This document shows, one piece after another, positions 4,951 to 5,488 of a DNA stretch of 5,488 nucleotides (position 1 is the stretch's first letter; every line of letters begins with the position of its first letter). The translations under genes were made by a program, and so were the position numbers. The DNA lies in NCBI GenBank assembly GCA_963169595.1, contig CAUJFM010000205.1, forward strand, positions 1 to 5,488, read 5' to 3'. This DNA comes from Bacteroidota bacterium. GTDB taxonomy: Bacteria; Bacteroidota; Bacteroidia; Flavobacteriales_F; PHOS-HE28. The notes under the pieces were generated by a model. That model did no database searches and was not told the origin of the DNA. It saw nothing but the letters and a program-made list of their open reading frames with translations.

Positions 4951-5488
4951 TCAGGTCTGCATCAGCCTGGTAATGACCCCCTTCGCCGCCTTCGGGATCT
5001 TGGTTCCCGGCCCGAACACATCGAAGCAGCCGGCTTGCTTCAAAAAGTCGAAGTCGTTGGGGGGGATCACGCCACCGGCCACCACAAGGATATCCGGGCG
5101 TTTCCAGGTGTCGCGCAATTCCTTGATCACCTCGGGCACCAAGGTCTTGTGGCCACCGGCGAGGCTGCTCACACCCAGCACATGCACGTCGTTCTCAATG
5201 GCCTGCTTGGCCACTTCCTGCGGCGTTTGGAACAGCGGGCCGATGTCCACGTCGAAGCCGATGTCGGCGAAGCTGGTGGCGATCACCTTGGCGCCGCGGT
5301 CGTGGCCGTCCTGGCCCATCTTGGCCACCAGGATGCGCGGGCGGCGTCCTTCCTGCTTGGCGAATTCATCAGCAAGGCGCATGGCCTCCTTCATCTCCGG
5401 ATCTTGCATGGCTTCCGCGGAATAAATACCACTGATCGTACGTGGCACGGCAGCATAGCGGCCAAAAGCTTGTTCCAAGGCGTCGCTG
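4951..5488 (-). CDS. mutB: Methylmalonyl-CoA mutase, large subunit, C-terminal part
   Basis: The last 178 codons of a gene whose start lies beyond the right edge. The first residues SDALEQAFGRY and PRTISGIYSAE are the usual end of the catalytic TIM-barrel region and linker of the large (catalytic) subunit. From about visible residue 50 comes the adenosylcobalamin-binding Rossmann domain: RILVAKMGQDGHDRGAKVIA, where D60-G-H62-D-R-G65 is the D-x-H-x-x-G motif whose His becomes the lower ligand of cobalt. GPLFQTP, GVSSLAGGHKTLVPEV and VVAGGVIPP are further conserved segments. The enzyme interconverts (R)-methylmalonyl-CoA and succinyl-CoA in propionate and branched-chain amino acid metabolism, in the cytoplasm, usually with a small MutA partner encoded next to it, outside this window. 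Both the motif and the C-terminus look complete. A stand-alone relative such as isobutyryl- or ethylmalonyl-CoA mutase is less likely given the TISGIYS linker. Confidence 0.93.
   Translation of the reverse strand, partial: SDALEQAFGRYAAVPRTISGIYSAEAMQDPEMKEAMRLADEFAKQEGRRPRILVAKMGQDGHDRGAKVIATSFADIGFDVDIGPLFQTPQEVAKQAIENDVHVLGVSSLAGGHKTLVPEVIKELRDTWKRPDILVVAGGVIPPNDFDFLKQAGCFDVFGPGTKIPKAAKGVITRLMQT

Noticed and set aside
4757..5425. Plus-strand open frame of 222 codons
   Set aside because: It runs antisense through the mutase gene, the terminator and the hydrolase start, with no recognisable motif.
1..5488. tRNA, rRNA, CRISPR array, insertion sequence or phage genes
   Set aside because: No cloverleaf, repeat-spacer pattern, transposase or integrase motif, or terminal inverted repeats with target duplication were seen by eye on either strand.

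Overview
The window looks like ordinary chromosome from a GC-rich member of the Bacteroidota. The genome type is an inference. It rests on a secreted lamin-tail-domain protein with CotH-type sequence, a large-subunit methylmalonyl-CoA mutase, a long secreted serine hydrolase, very compact gene spacing and the absence of strong Shine-Dalgarno sites. No rRNA, tRNA, CRISPR array, insertion sequence or phage gene was seen. All genes but one lie on the minus strand.

Minus-strand order, right to left: (1) the last 178 codons of methylmalonyl-CoA mutase, carrying the cobalamin-binding domain, cut by the right edge; (2) a good intrinsic-terminator candidate at 4896-4935; (3) a secreted beta-lactamase-fold serine hydrolase with two C-terminal lipocalin-like modules; (4) a decayed HipA-type kinase fragment at 2524-3087, missing its N-terminal half and carrying two opposite frameshifts and a stop; (5) a DUF523/TudS-like iron-sulfur protein; (6) a stand-alone Smr-domain protein (Smr-2) starting 5 nt after the DUF523 stop. 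A plus-strand spermidine-synthase-like methyltransferase-fold protein (920-1603) converges on Smr-2 with a 3-nt gap. Divergent from it, a small YidJ/NATD1-type GNAT acetyltransferase is followed 3 nt later by a second Smr protein (Smr-1). Last comes the start of a secreted lamin-tail-domain protein, cut by the left edge.

The most unusual features are the pair of stand-alone Smr paralogues (59 of 84 residues identical, both with altered Smr signature motifs and both tightly coupled to an upstream small gene), the HipA remnant with its compensating frameshifts, and a perfect 10-bp inverted repeat inside the GNAT/spermidine-synthase-like divergent intergenic region. The genes do not form an obvious single pathway. 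I see no convincing evidence of a new multi-gene system. The two small-gene pairs (GNAT with Smr-1, DUF523 with Smr-2) are the best leads for a shared, probably nucleic-acid-related, role.
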